From the NCBI GenBank assembly GCA_023374025.1, contig SIJG01000010.1, positions 2,450,198 to 2,514,197 on the forward strand: a DNA stretch of 64,000 nucleotides, in the 5' to 3' direction. The notes below the pieces were generated by a model. It saw nothing but the letters and a program-made list of their open reading frames with translations, had not been told where the DNA came from and did not search any database. Position 1 is the first letter of the stretch. Each line of letters opens with the position of its first letter. Source of the stretch: Heterodera schachtii (taxonomy: Eukaryota > Nematoda > Chromadorea > Rhabditida > Heteroderidae). Position numbers and translations under genes: made by a program. Below are positions 31,885 through 46,112 of this stretch, piece by piece.

Positions 31885-32157
31885 CCCTGTAATTGGAAGT
31901 TGACTTAATTCTGAGCAAGAGAAATAAAGAGGTAGAAGAATGAATATTATTTTGAACAGACAAAAGATTATTTTAAATTTTAATTCAAAATATAATAGAA
32001 AAGTTTCTAAGAATTAATTTTTATGTAAAAAAACAATAAGAAATGAAAATAAAAAAGATTTATTTACTAATATGGAAAGGTAATTTAAAATTACATTAAA
32101 ACAAGGCGAAGTCAATTATTATAATTAAATAATTTTATCAAATTATGGAAAAAAATA
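31885..32157 (+). repeat. Dispersed repeat family 2, forward copy
   Basis: The stretch contains GAAGTTGACTTAATTC, ACAAAAGATTATTTTAAATT, TTAAAACAAGGCGAAGTCAA and TTTTATCAAATTATGG. The same series occurs inverted at 42,835-43,135. The two copies are diverged by substitutions and indels. No coding capacity was seen. Confidence 0.75.
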
Positions 32158-35100
32158 TATTTTTGAAAACACTGCTAATTACCCAATTAGTTAGTTGTTG
32201 TCACTCTCTCTATCTCTCTGTTTCTCTCTCGCTCTCTATTAATCCTTTCGTCACTTCTTGTGATACATTTTTTAAATTTTTATTCCAAATCGTGCACTTT
32301 TTCTTGTGCTAAAAAACGGTTTTCCAATTCTATTCTGGATTCATATTTTGCAAAGGAAAAAAGGAATTGAAATTTTCGGTTATAAAACATAAACTACGGC
32401 ACGGGTCATCCCAATCCCAATTACAATACCGAATTTTTTAGAAATTGCGTGCCGCCAGTCCTTAAAATTTCTTTTTCAAATTCACAATTCCTCGCTTTGG
32501 GTCGGAAAGGAATCTTAAAATAAGCAAATTAAATTAAAGGCATTTAATAAAACAAAACAAAACAAAAAAGTTTAAAAAACAAATATTTAAGCAAAATGAA
32601 AAATGGTTGCGGAATGAGCAGATGGATGCATTTAGCAAGTTAATTCATTTAATTAAAATTGTTGAAATACAAAAATGGATAATCATTTAAAAACCAATGA
32701 TTCAAAAAATAATTTAACATAAACTGAGAACATATGAACATTCATTTATAAATTGGTTTAAAAAAAACTAAATTAGCATTTATTATCGATAAGTTTAAGA
32801 GCTAATGTATAAAAAAAATTTAAAGATAATTCAAAAAAACTAACATTAAAGTGAGGGATGGGCGGCGCCAATTCGCGGGTAGACAACTGACCAAGAGTTT
32901 AATATAAATAAAAATAGCGAACTCCAAATTATAAAATTAAATAAACATTAAATTTATATTAATAAAAAATCATAAAATAGAGCAATTATGCTTAAGAGAT
33001 TAAATAAAAAAAAGAACATAAAATCTGAATATTTTATTAAAAAAACTTTCGTACTGAAACTTTGAAATCAAATGAAGGACACTGATTATTAGTAAGTATA
33101 TCCAAAAATGCAAAATTTATATATTTTTATTAAATAAAATATCTTTTTGGCTCAAGTGATTTCTTCAATTTCGAGCTAATAACGGCATGCGAAAAATAAA
33201 ATAGAAATAGCAAAGGAAAGGAAATGGCAAAAATCTGCTAAAAAAGAAAAATTTAAATTAAAAAAAAAAATTTAAACAAAGATTTTTATCTAATGAAAAG
33301 TCAATCAAGGCGAATGAAAATCTGAAAAAATTCTTATAAACTTTTCACAAATTTCGTTTTTCATATAAAATTTTGGTCACTTCATTTCATAGTTTAGCAG
33401 TGATAACATTTTTTAAATCAATTTTAAAATATTAAGAGATACAACAAAGGTGCCATAATAAAAATAATATAAAAAAAATTTCTCAAAATAAGAAAAGCAC
33501 CATAAATTTTATTTGCGTTTGGCTTCACAATAATATAATAAAAATTAAGAAACTAAATATTATATATTAATGAAAATGATTTTTTTAAACTGAAATAAGG
33601 AATTTAATTATTTATTAAATATATGAATTAATAATGAAAGTAATTAACATTGGTCAACTTGAATTAAAAATTAAAGAAAAAAAGAAATTATTACTTAAAG
33701 GCTAACTTCTAGTCTATATTAATTATGGTCAATTTTTATTGTACGCGACATGGATTGAAGAAAAATTATTAAAAAGCCAATAACGTAAACTAAATTTTAT
33801 ATTAGTAGTTTAACAAATAAATTTTTATTTTCTAAAAAGATATATGAGATTATATAAATTGATAAATTAAAAATGAAAAAACGAATTATTAAATTCCAAC
33901 ATTGACCAAAGCAAATTCAGATAAATAAAATTTACATTCACATTTATTAATAATGTTTTAATTTTAAATTTAGGAAAAGCCAAATTCCGATAATCCGTTT
34001 AACAAAGAAGCGGCCAAGAATTAAAAAAAAACAAGAAAATATTTGAAATCAAATTTCCATTAACTATTCGTTTAAAATAAAATTTTACTAATGGAAAATA
34101 AATTAATTCAAAAGAAAATAAGAAAACTTACTCTAATAAGCAAATAAAACCAATCAGTTTTGAATGAATCAATATTTGATTTATTTTAATAATCGAACAC
34201 AAAAGAAATTTTCTTAATTGATGGTTAAAATACAATATCCAAATCAATTTTACAATATAAATAAATTTTAATTTTCACTTTTATACTATGTCAAAAGCCC
34301 TTTTTTATTAATTTTTTTCATTGGTGATAAATTTTCTAAAATGCTGATTTTTTGTGAAAAAAAAGATTTAAAGTTAACAATAATTCTTTTTGCAAATAAA
34401 AAGAGTATTCGCAATGAACCAAAAATTTAAATTATAATTTACTTCATTGTAAAATTTTTATAATAAAAACAAATTTTATAATTGCTAATAAAAATTGAAA
34501 TATAATACCAAATAATATATGCTTATTATTGCACTAAACTTAATGGAAATAAAATTCAAATAACTATTTAAAATTGTTAAATTAATAATTGAAATTTAAA
34601 AAATTCCCAAAATGAACAAATATATAAGAATTGAAAGTTCTACTGCTTTATACATTTTCATCATAATCAAATTTTTAATTAAAATATAATATTTGTTATT
34701 GAAGTATAAATAACAAACATATAATAATGAGAACAAATAATTGTTGGTTTTTTTTTAATTTAAAAAGCAATAAAATTTTTTAGCAAATAATCATTTTTTC
34801 TCGACCTTAATTTTAAAAATTTAATTTTAAATATTTGATTTATATTTTTTACGAAAAAAATTAATATTCTACAGTATTTATACTTAAATGTAAAAATTTT
34901 CAATGAAAGTAAATATTCAATTGTAGATTTCAAAATATTTTAACTTTTGTTTTTATGCCGAGTTATAACTGAAAAAATTAACAATTATGGCATGGTTTGT
35001 TAATTGAATAATTAAAATAATAAAAAATTAATTAATATAAAAACATTTATTAACATAAATATAAATACATGTACACACAGAATTTTATGAAATCCATTGA

Positions 35101-36929
35101 TTTTCAATGAAGTAAACTTAAAAGAATAACCAAAAATTCTTATATTATTTTAAAAAATTAACAAATAAATTAATTGATAATTTTTATGTAGGGGGCCGGA
35201 AGGCTCAGGGTCGAGGCTTAACCCTACTCTTCACACTTGAAAAGGTAAACGTAGATTTATGCAGAATATTTGCTGGAAACCATCTACAAATGAACATATA
35301 GGAGATAAAAGTAGCAAACACGAGGCATAAATACAAAAATATCGAACGAATTTATTTCGTGAAACATTAAAATGTTTTTCGTAAAAAAACGGTATTGTAA
35401 CTGAAAAATCAATTCTGACCGAACCATATATTACCATTTATTTTTTATGTTTAATAATCTCGAAATTTTTATATTCAATTTTTAGGTGATATATATAATA
35501 TATAGATAATTCTATTCGCATGACCGTTGCAAAAAATAGCCTGCTTAATGCTTTATAACTTTTTTCAGAAAAAATTAGATTACCTTTTTAAGAGAATTTT
35601 AAGTACTCTATTTAACCTATATGGATTAAAATTTCAAAAAGTTTCATTTAAACAAATACAAAATTTTAAAAAAGCACTTTAAAATGTGTTTAAAGAAAAA
35701 AACGCGACTTACACATTTAATAAAAAATAAAAATAATAAAAAAAAGTAAAAATTTTCTTATAAATTCGATCTAAATTTAACATATACAAAAATTCGATAT
35801 TTTTCTCGAATTGATGCTGGCCGATATTTCGAAATCTTTAAAACCGAAAGATTTGTGGAATGAAATGGAATACAACAGCAAATAATTTTTAATTTATTAA
35901 AAATTTAAATAAATTGAACAAATTAATTATTGAATTACCATACACAGTAATTATCTTTTTAACAATAATTTTTCATTTATTAAACATTTATATTTAATGA
36001 AATTAGTGTGATTTGAAACAAATAAAATTTTCTTTGTTACTCAAATATATTTAAACAGAGAATTATCAATAAATCAAAATAATTACATTCTAATAATTAT
36101 GTTTTAGATACTAATAAAAAATATTTGATCATTAATAGAATTTTGAATAAAAACTTTATGTCAAATAAATTCATATAAAGCAACCACCTGATGGCAGGAC
36201 GGAATAAAATAAACATGGAAAATAGCAATAATATTTTGAAACTATCTTTTGATTTGTAGTTTGTACGTTTGAATAAACAATTTGATTTTTAATTTAAGTG
36301 AAAATAATCTAATAGAACTTGAATATCTATAAATTAATATAATATTTCTTTAATTTTTTTTATATAAGAAAAAGGTATCAAAAAAGTATAAATAAAAAAA
36401 AAAATTAAAGAAACCAATTAACCACTCTAAAAAAGCAAAAATTAATTCACCTTTAATTAAAAAAAGTATATTGTAAAGCTTTAGACAATAAATGTGATTT
36501 TACTTAATGGTTGACCAACCTCTAAACAATTGCTAACCAGAACATCATGAGATTTAATGAAATGCAATGGGCACTTTTATCTATTCAATTTTAAACAGCA
36601 ATAAATAAGATTAAAAAATGAGAAATAATTTAATAATAATTATAAATATGCAATCAAAATTAAAATATTATTATTTCATCTAAGAAAATCTAAAAATTTA
36701 TATAATTAACATATTTTTGCATGAATAATGATTAAACAAATAAAAAATCAAAATTATTTATAAATGAAAATGAATGTCAACAATTGTTTTAGATTTATTT
36801 AAAATAGTATAACAATTATTGAATTGTTTTTATTAAATGATAGACAAATAAATTTAAAAAAACATTCACGATGATAAAAAAAACATCAACTATAAAAAAT
36901 TATAATGCTTTTAAATGAATAAATATTAT
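32158..36929. other. AT-rich non-coding host DNA
   Basis: The stretch holds a CT-rich simple repeat at 32,203-32,240 and a GC patch at 32,395-32,460 (CACGGGTCATCCCAATCCC, GTGCCGCCAGTCC). A second patch at 32,850-32,885 (GGATGGGCGGCGCCAATTCG) looks like a transposon end. Near 35,190-35,230 is GGGGGCCGGAAGGCTCAGGG, next to an unrecognised 68-codon minus-strand frame (35,437-35,231). No gene was identified. Confidence 0.4.
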
Positions 36930-39900
36930 TTTATGTATATAAATTCTTTCGATATAATTTGCTATTCTTTCTCTTATTTTTTAATATCTGGTTTTATGTT
37001 TAGATCTTTTAAAAATGAGTTTTTTTTTTGGCAGCCAAATTCTAATTAATTGATTTTTGTGCCAATTTACCAATTCTCTTTAAAATTTCATTTATTAATT
37101 AATTTAATGTTTTCTAATAAAAATTGTATTTTTAATGATAAATTTATTCTTTTTATCTTAATATAATTACACTTTTTTTTAATGGATTAAATATATTTTA
37201 AAAATTTTATATACCCTTATTTCATGTAAGATTTAAAATTAATTTAATATAAAGTGGATTTTTATTTGAATTTTTCTTTTGTTATGGTTTAAATTTAATT
37301 GTCTCTGTCTTCTCTATTCTTGGAGTCGAACGGTCTTGCAGTAAGTCAAGCGAGGCTTTTAGGTAAATGAATTATTGGTAAAAAATATTAATCATATGAA
37401 AGTTTTATATAAAATATAATAAGTCAAAGAAATATTTTCAAAATATTTATTCTGCTCTCAATTTTTATTTTTTTTATATGCAAATTCTAGGGCCATCATA
37501 TATTATAAGCAACATTTATGCATTGTTTTTCTATTAAATCTTTTATAATTTTGATTTATTATTACAAAATAAGAGAAATTAAACCTTAATTTAATTATCT
37601 GTATAAATTTCATTTTATAATCGCATAGTAATTAAAAATTATTTTTACACATGATGCCAAACCCAGGCGAACATTTAATAAACAAAAAAATAAAATTGCA
37701 TCAATTAATCCATTGCTAAATCTGTTTTAAATAAATCAATACAAAAAATTAAGAAAACACATACAATTAATTATTCGAAAATAAAATATAATATTTATAA
37801 CAGAAATTTAAAAAAAGAACGCTAAAATAACTCTTGTTTTAGAGGATTTAAATATAAAATAAAATTAAAATATATTAAGAAAAACCTAAAAAACATAATT
37901 ATAATCGTACGAATAAATCGAATATTCATGAGTGTCTTCACCAAGAAAAATTATAAATATTCTTAATATCTTTCTTAAATGAAATTGGGGATTTTTTTGC
38001 TTTTCAAAAAACCATTTGGGAGACAAAAGTCTGATAAAGCATATGTGAACAATTTTTGATTTATTGGTTAAAATCTCTACATAATTTCAAAAAATGAAGA
38101 GTAGTTTTTTTGTTGTGATCGTTGCTTAGATGTGATGCGTATAAGTTACCCATTAAAATTTAAATCATAACTAAAATGTTAATATTTACTTTCATTATTA
38201 ATATATATTTACGATTTTTGGATAATAATCACATACCTTGAATTAAAAATCTTCATTTATTCGATATTTCGATGGAAAACATGCAGATTATAAGTACACT
38301 TGCCATTTTCGATTTTTGAAAAGTTTGATCTGTTTCTTAGCAAACTTTTTTGAAATCAATATTCATCATCTATTATTTTGAATTAATAAGCTAATTATTT
38401 GTTTAATTCCAATAAAATCAAAAATTAAAAAATAAATAATTTAGGGTATAAGGCATCAAATGGGTTGACTTTTTTTAAAAATTATTATTCTTTATATTGT
38501 ACGAAAATGAAATAATTTCTTTGTAATCTCGTTTTTAAATTATTTTTCTATAATTTTATTATAAATTACTGTAAAAATATTAATTATAAATTTAACCATT
38601 TTTCAATAAATCATTTATATAATGTATAAATAAATGAAAGTTTTTAATTAAAATATGTTTTATTAGTTGGGTTACCTTAACTAGTTTATATTTTATTATT
38701 TATTTGGCACAGTTAAAATATCGAATAAATGAAGATTTTTAATTCAAGGTATGTGATTATTATCCAAAAATCGTAAATATATATTAATAATGAAAGTAAA
38801 TATTAACATTTTAGTTATGATTTAAATTTTAATGGGTAACTTATACGCATCACATCTAAGCAACGATCACAACAAAAAAACTACTCTTCATTTTTTGAAA
38901 TTATGTAGAGATTTTAACCAATAAATCAAAAATTGTTCACATATGCTTTATCAGACTTTTGTCTCCCAAATGGTTTTTTGAAAAGCAAAAAAATCCCCAA
39001 TTTCATTTAAGAAAGATATTAAGAATATTTATAATTTTTCTTGGTGAAGACACTAATGAATATTCGATTTATTCGTACGATTATAATTATGTTTTTTAGG
39101 TTTTTCTTAATATATTTTAATTTTATTTTATATTTAAATCCTCTAAAACAAGAGTTATTTTAGCGTTCTTTTTTTAAATTTCTGTTATAAATATTATATT
39201 TTATTTTCGAATAATTAATTGTATGTGTTTTCTTAATTTTTTGTATTGATTTATTTAAAACAGATTTAGCAATGGATTAATTGATGCAATTTTATTTTTT
39301 TGTTTATTAAATGTTCGCCTGGGTTTGGCATCATGTGTAAAAATAATTTTTAATTACTATGCGATTATAAAATGAAATTTATACAGATAATTAAATTAAG
39401 GTTTAATTTCTCTTATTTTGTAATAATAAATCAAAATTATAAAAGATTTAATAGAAAAACAATGCATAAATGTTGCTTATAATATCTGATGGCCCTAGAA
39501 TTTGCATATAAATAAAAATAAAAATTGAGAGCAGAATAAATTTTGAAAATATTTCTTTGACTTATTATATTTTATATAAAACTTTCATATGATTAATATT
39601 TTTTACCAATAATTCATTTACCTAAAAGCCTCGCTTGACTTACTGCAAGACCGTTCGACTCCAAGAATAGAGAAGACAGAGACAATTAAATTTAAACCAT
39701 AACAAAAGAAAAATTCAAATAAAAATCCACTTTATATTAAATTAATTTTAAATCTTACATGAAATAAGGGTATATAAAATTTTTAAAATATATTTAATCC
39801 ATTAAAAAAAAGTGTAATTATATTAAGATAAAAAGAATAAATTTATCATTAAAAATACAATTTTTATTAGAAAACATTAAATTAATTAATAAATGAAATT

Positions 39901-40053
39901 TTAAAGAGAATTGGTAAATTGGCACAAAAATCAACTAATTAGAATTTGGCTGCCAAAAAAAAAACTCATTTTTAAAAGATCTAAACATAAAACCAGATAT
40001 TAAAAAATAAGAGAAAGAATAGCAAATTATATCGAAAGAATTTATATACATAA
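36930..40053. repeat. Large near-perfect inverted repeat (hairpin), about 3.1 kb
   Basis: The left arm is 36,930-38,267 and the right arm is about 38,717-40,053, each close to 1,338 bp, with a 449-bp spacer. Arm landmarks on the left strand are CTTTCGATATAATTTGCT (outer), GTCTCTGTCTTCTCTATTCT, CCCAGGCGAACATTTAATAA, ACCATTTGGGAGACAAAAGT and TTCATTTATTCGATATT (inner). All recur as reverse complements in the right arm, with only a handful of mismatches seen. No open frame or transposase motif is present. It could be a foldback-type element, a recent palindromic duplication or an assembly artefact. No target duplication is evident at the outer ends. Confidence 0.92.
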
Positions 40054-42834
40054 ACTATATAATCCGAGGTCACCAGTCGGAAAAGAACGAGAGTTAAATA
40101 AATTAAATTAGGAAAATATAAGTATTTCAAACTTATTATAAAAAAAATCGTTTGAAGGTCTTTTCTTCAATTTGATAATAAAAAGTGTCTGAAGGTCTTT
40201 TCTTTAATTTGATGATAATAGTGAATATTAATTTCTATATTTGATATATAATTAATTCTAGCAAATTATCTCATTTTAAGGAAAATTTTTTTTAATTATT
40301 AGTAAAGAAAAACAAATATTTTCTGACAGACAGTAATATATAGTTAAATACTTCGGCTGATAAAATAATAGCCTTAAATAAGTTTATATTCTATTGTCTT
40401 CAAAAATTTTTCTGAACTATTTATTGATTTATAACGCATTTGGATTGTGATTAAAATTATTATTTGCTATTTTAATCAATAACAATTTAAAGATTGTACT
40501 TAACTGTAAGAATAATATTGTGTAATTGTAAGACTCAATTTTCTTCTCAATGTTTTAATTGCCACTAAATAAATTTCAAATTATTTTACATGCGACACGC
40601 TCTATTTAATTGCAAGGTTAAATTTGCATTTTCTTAATTTTCATATTTTATTATGTTATTGGTTTCATAATTTAATTTTTAATTAATATGATAAACATCA
40701 GTTTTTGATATAATTTTCTATTAGCTTGATAATAAATTACTAATTTTAATTTTTTTATTCACTAAACATAATTAAAAATATATTACTTAAAACTTTCTTC
40801 TTTATTTTAATTTTTTTTCTATTTATTTAATATTCAAGGTATCTTTTAATTTTCTTGTCATATCAGGAGGATTCATTAATAAATAGGACAAAAAAATATT
40901 TATAGTATTTTTATTTTTTTTAAGCATGGATTATGAAATGTGTTGAAAGCCTTTCAGCATATTTTATATTTAAAAAATACAATTATTACTAAAGCAAATA
41001 AAATAGAGAAACGTCATAAAAATAACAAAATTATTAAAAACGACTACATAATTAAAAAATAATTCTTATCTTGAACAATATGGCAATTAAAATTATTGAT
41101 AATCAAAACAATGCAATGATTTAAAACATCTGGAAATTAAAAAAATGTAAAATGTTATATTTTTCTAAATAATTAAAATTCATCAATTTTTTTTTTTGTT
41201 CTTTATTTTATTGTTATACATACTTAACAAATTTGGAGAGATATCAGTGTTTAAGCAAGTATAATGACTCGCATTAATTATAAAATGTAATTAAAATTCT
41301 TTTTTTTTTAAATTTTTAAATGTTAATTTGGTATTACAATTATTAATTTAATTAAAACTATTTATCTTTTAATCTATCGGTCAAAGATAAGCAAATACCA
41401 ATGTTAAATAAAATCATTTGGTCGTAATTGCTTTTTTATGCCTGATTGCAAGATGGTTTAAATTCTGTAATTTATTTATTTACAATATTCATTGATGAGT
41501 GATTGACGACTCGCTATATTTGCATTATTTAAAATATATATAAAAAATTTAAATATTATTTAATAAATAGATTGTTTCTTTATTTTTAAAGTTATTATGT
41601 ATTTGTTATCTTTTTATTCTTATAACGACAAACCAAATGCCTCTCCGAATTGTGTAAAGATAAGTTATTACTTTAAAATTTGTTGACCATAATTGATTTA
41701 AATTTAAAGATAATTATTTTCCTCATTCAATTGACCACTAAATTCAATATAATTTTTGGAATAATTTGAAAAAAAAGTTCATAGCTACACACAAAACCAA
41801 ATATATTTAAAATAATTTATCTATTACTTGATACTTATTTAATATTGAAGTGCATCTATAAAATATGGACAAAATTTTTAAAATAAAATACTAAATATAT
41901 ATAAATATTGAAAATATTTTGTCAACAAAAAAAGTAAAAAATCTTTTTCCTATTACAAATCATTAATTTATTCGAAATTTAATTTAATGTCATATTATAA
42001 TTAACAGATGATAATCATTAAGTACTGTTTCACCTCAAAAAGGTTAATTCGAAAATAGAATTAATGAAAGTTTAAATTAAAAAAAATTAAAACTAAATAT
42101 TGTTTCTGATATTCAATAATCTTTTTCTGGCATTCCGTAATCGTAGTTTTGCTCACCCAGGATATAGGTTGTTTTTCAATTCTTTCTTCACTTTAGCAGG
42201 TATTAGGTCTATTGGAAAAAAGGAAATTTTAATTTTTAAAACATTTTTTGCACTGCCAACTGAAGATAAAAATATATCAAAAATAAAACAAAAAAAATTT
42301 ATAAATAATATATAATCATAAAATCTCTAATTGTATCCACAGCATTTATTGTGTTTCCATCAATCTTATATGTTTCTTTTGGGTTTTTTGAATCCAAATA
42401 ATGTACAAAAGTTTTTTGAAATAGTAACATTATTATTATTTTCTTCAATTTTTATGCCCTTCATTCATTAAGCTAGTTCATTAGGATGTGCATCTTTTAC
42501 TATTAATAATTTAATTTTTTATTTTTCTATTTTAATTTTAAAAAGGTCTATGAAAGTTTACTAAAATAGCATAATCAAGTAAGCAAATTAATTAATTGTG
42601 ATTTTACAAGAATAAATTAAAAAAAGAATCATTTTTTCAAAAAAATATCTGTACATTTATAAATAAATTATATATATATTTTTTTTTAATTATAGGAAAA
42701 AGTTTATTTTACATACAAATTCTTTATTTTGTTCAAAACAAAATTCATTATTTTGACCATTTTTTAATAATGTCATTACACCGTTACTTCATTTTAAATA
42801 TTATGTAAATATCTTTCTTTTACTATTTATATTT
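40054..42834. other. AT-rich non-coding host DNA
   Basis: Just outside the hairpin lies a small GC patch at 40,065-40,090 (CCGAGGTCACCAGTCGG). A direct duplication of about 50 bp follows at 40,149-40,220 (TGAAGGTCTTTTCTTCAATT then TGAAGGTCTTTTCTTTAATT). The rest is A/T-rich without a recognisable gene. Confidence 0.45.
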
Positions 42835-43135
42835 TTTTTCCATAATTTGATAAAATTATTTAATTATAATAATTGACTTCGCCTTGTTTTAATGTAATTT
42901 TAAATTACCTTTCCCTATTAGTAAATAATGTTTTTATATTTTCTTTTCTTATTACATTTTTACATACAAATTATATTCTCAGAAATTTTTCTATTATATT
43001 TTGAATTAAAATTCAAAATAATCTTTTGTTTTGTCAAAAAAAATACGGTAAAGCATCTTATTTATTTTTCTACCATTTTGTGTCTTTGTGTTCCGAATTA
43101 AGCCAACTTCAAATTAGATGCCAAAAATCTAATAT
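42835..43135 (-). repeat. Dispersed repeat family 2, inverted copy
   Basis: Read on the minus strand it repeats 31,885-32,157 in order, with the landmarks AAGTTGGCTTAATTC, ACAAAAGATTAT, AAACAAGGCGAAGTCAATTA and TTATCAAATTATGG. The two copies lie on either side of the 3.1-kb hairpin. Confidence 0.75.
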
Positions 43136-44955
43136 TTTTCATAATCCAATTACCGGTCCCCATGTAGAATTAGATACACCATAAATTCACATACGTAACA
43201 ACCATTATTTTATAAAAAGTTTAATATTGAATTAGTAAATAAAAGGTTTACTTGTAATCTTAATTAATACAATATTTTTTTAAAGTTTTTAATTTAGTTT
43301 TAATTTATAATTATTTTATTTCATAAAAATTACTATTGTAGGATTGGCAGCTCGATTTTTAAAATTTCTAGCGATATTAATTAATTTTATATTTTCAATT
43401 TTTAAATGCTGTTATTTATTTTACGTCACTTTAAAATTAATGCAATTGATTGAAAAAAAACGAATAAAAAATTCTTTTTTTTTTTTCTTGATACATGCGG
43501 TACAAATTAATAAAATAAAACAATGTTTTTTTTTTGTAAAATTTAAACCAAAAAAATGAATTATATAATATAACGAATGTTGAAGCTTTTCATTATTAAA
43601 AATAAAACTGATAAACTCTTGTTGATTAAATAAAAAAATAAATAAAAATGTTTAAATCCATTAGTTTATTAGACTTTTTTCATGAATTGTACGAATTTAT
43701 TTTTAATATTTTTATAAACATTTTCTATAAATTTAACTTTTGAAATTAGTTGCACAATAAATAATAAATCCGTTTGAATAATTACTTCTAAAGGTTTTTT
43801 AAATTTTTTTCTATCATTTAACTTTTTTAATTTGTCTTTTTCATTAATTATTTATTTAAAATAATAATTAATTTCAATTTTGTTAAATAATTAATTTGTT
43901 TAATAAATTGCTTCAAAGGTTTTTTCCCTCTTGTTGTTTTAAGTTTTTGATAACAGCGCCGTTTTTTTCGTCAATTTTCGAAAAAATGGCTATTTAAACC
44001 TTAGATTAAAAAATGTTCATTTTATTGCCCGTGTCTTTTGATTAATTAACTGGTCACATTTTTTGTTTTTTAAATCTTCATTTGCCCATTTATATCATGT
44101 TTCTTTCCGTTTTTTTAAAATGTGTGGCCAATTAGTGGTAATTGTTTATATTTCCAACATATTTGACAAATATGACAACATATTTTTGTATGTTTTTTAA
44201 ATTGGTAAATTTTGAGTGAATTTTTGTTTTGATTTTCGAGTTTTTTTTCAAAATATTTGTGTAATTTCTTTTTTTCTTTTTAAGAATTCTTTAAAAGGCA
44301 TAAAAGTTCGTGTTTTATGACTTTAATTATTTTTTCTTGATTCGATTTGCGACTGATTTTCCCCAATATTTTCATTAATACTTCTAATTAAAATTTTTGT
44401 TAAACAGTTTATTTTTTCTCAATTTAAATTATTTTCTGTCTTTTGAATTATATAATTGAAAATACTTATGAATTATTCTATAATTTTTTTCGTCATCTTT
44501 TTTTTTGGAGTCTGAATTGCATAAAATAATTTTCCTTTTACTCCTGTTCCCGTTTTTCCTTTTCGTTGATTTGGTGCACGATTCTGTCTTGTTTCCATTA
44601 ATATTGTGTTCTTCTGTAATGGAATTATTTATTAGTGTTTTATTTTATTATATTCGTTTTATAATCTTTGTTCATTGACAAATAAATGATTTAATTATTA
44701 ATTTAATTTAATTAGAATAAATATTCTTTGTGCATTTTCCATTTGGGTTAATAAATTTATTTTTTAAAAAAGGAAAAAAGAAAAAAAATAATTCCACTTT
44801 ATTACATTTCCTTTTATATTTTTAATTTATTTAAATTATATTAAGTGTTCATTTCAATATAAATTATTATTCTATATTCTATTTTCGATTTTCATGTTTC
44901 CTTCACAGCATTGGCACAAAACTACGATCGCGTATAATTTTCTATATTAATAATT
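43136..44955. other. AT-rich non-coding host DNA
   Basis: A short patch at 43,152-43,172 (ACCGGTCCCCATGTAG) stands out. The 71-codon open frame at 43,344-43,559 is Phe/Lys-rich and without family features. No gene was recognised. Confidence 0.4.
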
Positions 44956-45125
44956 TATTTAATATGAGTTACTTTCTGCAAGATTTAAAATGAATTTAAA
45001 TATAAAAATGAATTTTATTTGGTTTTAATCTAACAGTCTCTGTCTTTTCTATTCTTGGCAGTCGAACGCTCTTGCTCGTTAATCCGGCCGAAGCTTTTAG
45101 CTAAATGAACGAAGAGTTTGACATT
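44956..45125 (+). repeat. Dispersed repeat family 3 copy (GTCTCTGTCTTCTCTATT family)
   Basis: The segment CAGTCTCTGTCTTTTCTATT, CTTGGCAGTCGAACG and CGAAGCTTTTAGCTAAATGA parallels 37,220-37,380 inside the left hairpin arm, including the preceding GCAAGATTTAAAATGAATTT. The inner part (TCTTGCTCGTTAATCCGGCC) differs from the hairpin version. Reverse-complement relatives lie at about 59,005-59,090 and 61,600-61,650. Confidence 0.7.
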
Positions 45126-45294
45126 AATAGGATTTATTGGCATGTTTCTTCACAGGCACTTGGGTACCCTTCCTTTGTCAGCTGGATTTAGCTATAAAAA
45201 AATTTTATTTTAAAAATTTAAAAGAAAGATCTGAAAATGAAAAATTTTAATTTTAATATACTGATTCCGGCAATAAACTTTCCAATAAATTGCT

Positions 45295-45730
45295 TTAAGA
45301 TATCGAGAATGTAAGAAATTAATTCAGGGTTATATAAAAAAAATTGTTAATGAAAATTATATGCGCACAAATAAATTGTATAAATCCAAAGAAATGATCA
45401 AAATTCATAGATATTTATTATTATTTTATAAATAATTTAAAATAAATGTTATAAAATTTTCAAAAAATATAATAAAAATTTAAAAAAAATTTCAATATGA
45501 AAACAATATTAATAAATGATTTTAATAAATTAATTTATTGTTGTTATCATTAATGTTTTGTTTTTTTTTTATTGAAAAAAGTTAAAATAAAATTCAACGC
45601 AAAAAGAAAAAACAATTTAATTTATGTTATTTTAGACCAAAACCGAGTAACTACTGTAACAAATGAAGTGATTGGCTTTTACCAAAGGATATATATGGCT
45701 TAGAGATCATTCTGATAATTTAAAAATAAT
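45295..45730 (+). repeat. Tandem duplication, unit 1
   Basis: The unit starts AAGATATCGAGAATGTAAGA and ends GAGATCATTCTGATAATTTA. It is followed about 820 bp later by a diverged second unit. No coding capacity was seen. Confidence 0.65.
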
Positions 45731-46112
45731 TATTAAAAATTAAAATTAAAATACTTATATGAACATAAAAATATGTATATTTAAAATTTAATGCGTAAAC
45801 AGAGTAAATTAAAAATTTGAAAGACCAAATCATTTCGATCTTTTATAATCATCCTAATTTTACAAGCCTAAAAAAATAAAAAACCTAATATAGTCATTAA
45901 AGAGAAAAATATTAATTATAGAAAAATATAATATTTTAGCAAATAAAAAACTAAAAAATGAAAATTAGATATAAAATTAAAAAAATTAATTAAAAAGGAA
46001 ATAATAAGTTATGTTTATTCAAAATAAAATAATACAAATAAACTAAGCCTAAAATTTTTATTATTTAAATAAAACTGAAATAATTCAAAGGCATATCATT
46101 TGCAACAATTGC

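Noticed and set aside
32203..32240. CT-rich repeat considered as a regulatory element
   Set aside because: It is a simple sequence repeat with no adjacent gene.
32850..32885. GGATGGGCGGCGCC sequence considered as a hAT end
   Set aside because: The terminal base pattern is GAGGG, not CAGGG. No second end or duplication was found.
35231..35437. Minus-strand 68-codon frame beside a GC patch
   Set aside because: No similarity was recognised and there is no flanking gene structure. It may be a transposon piece.
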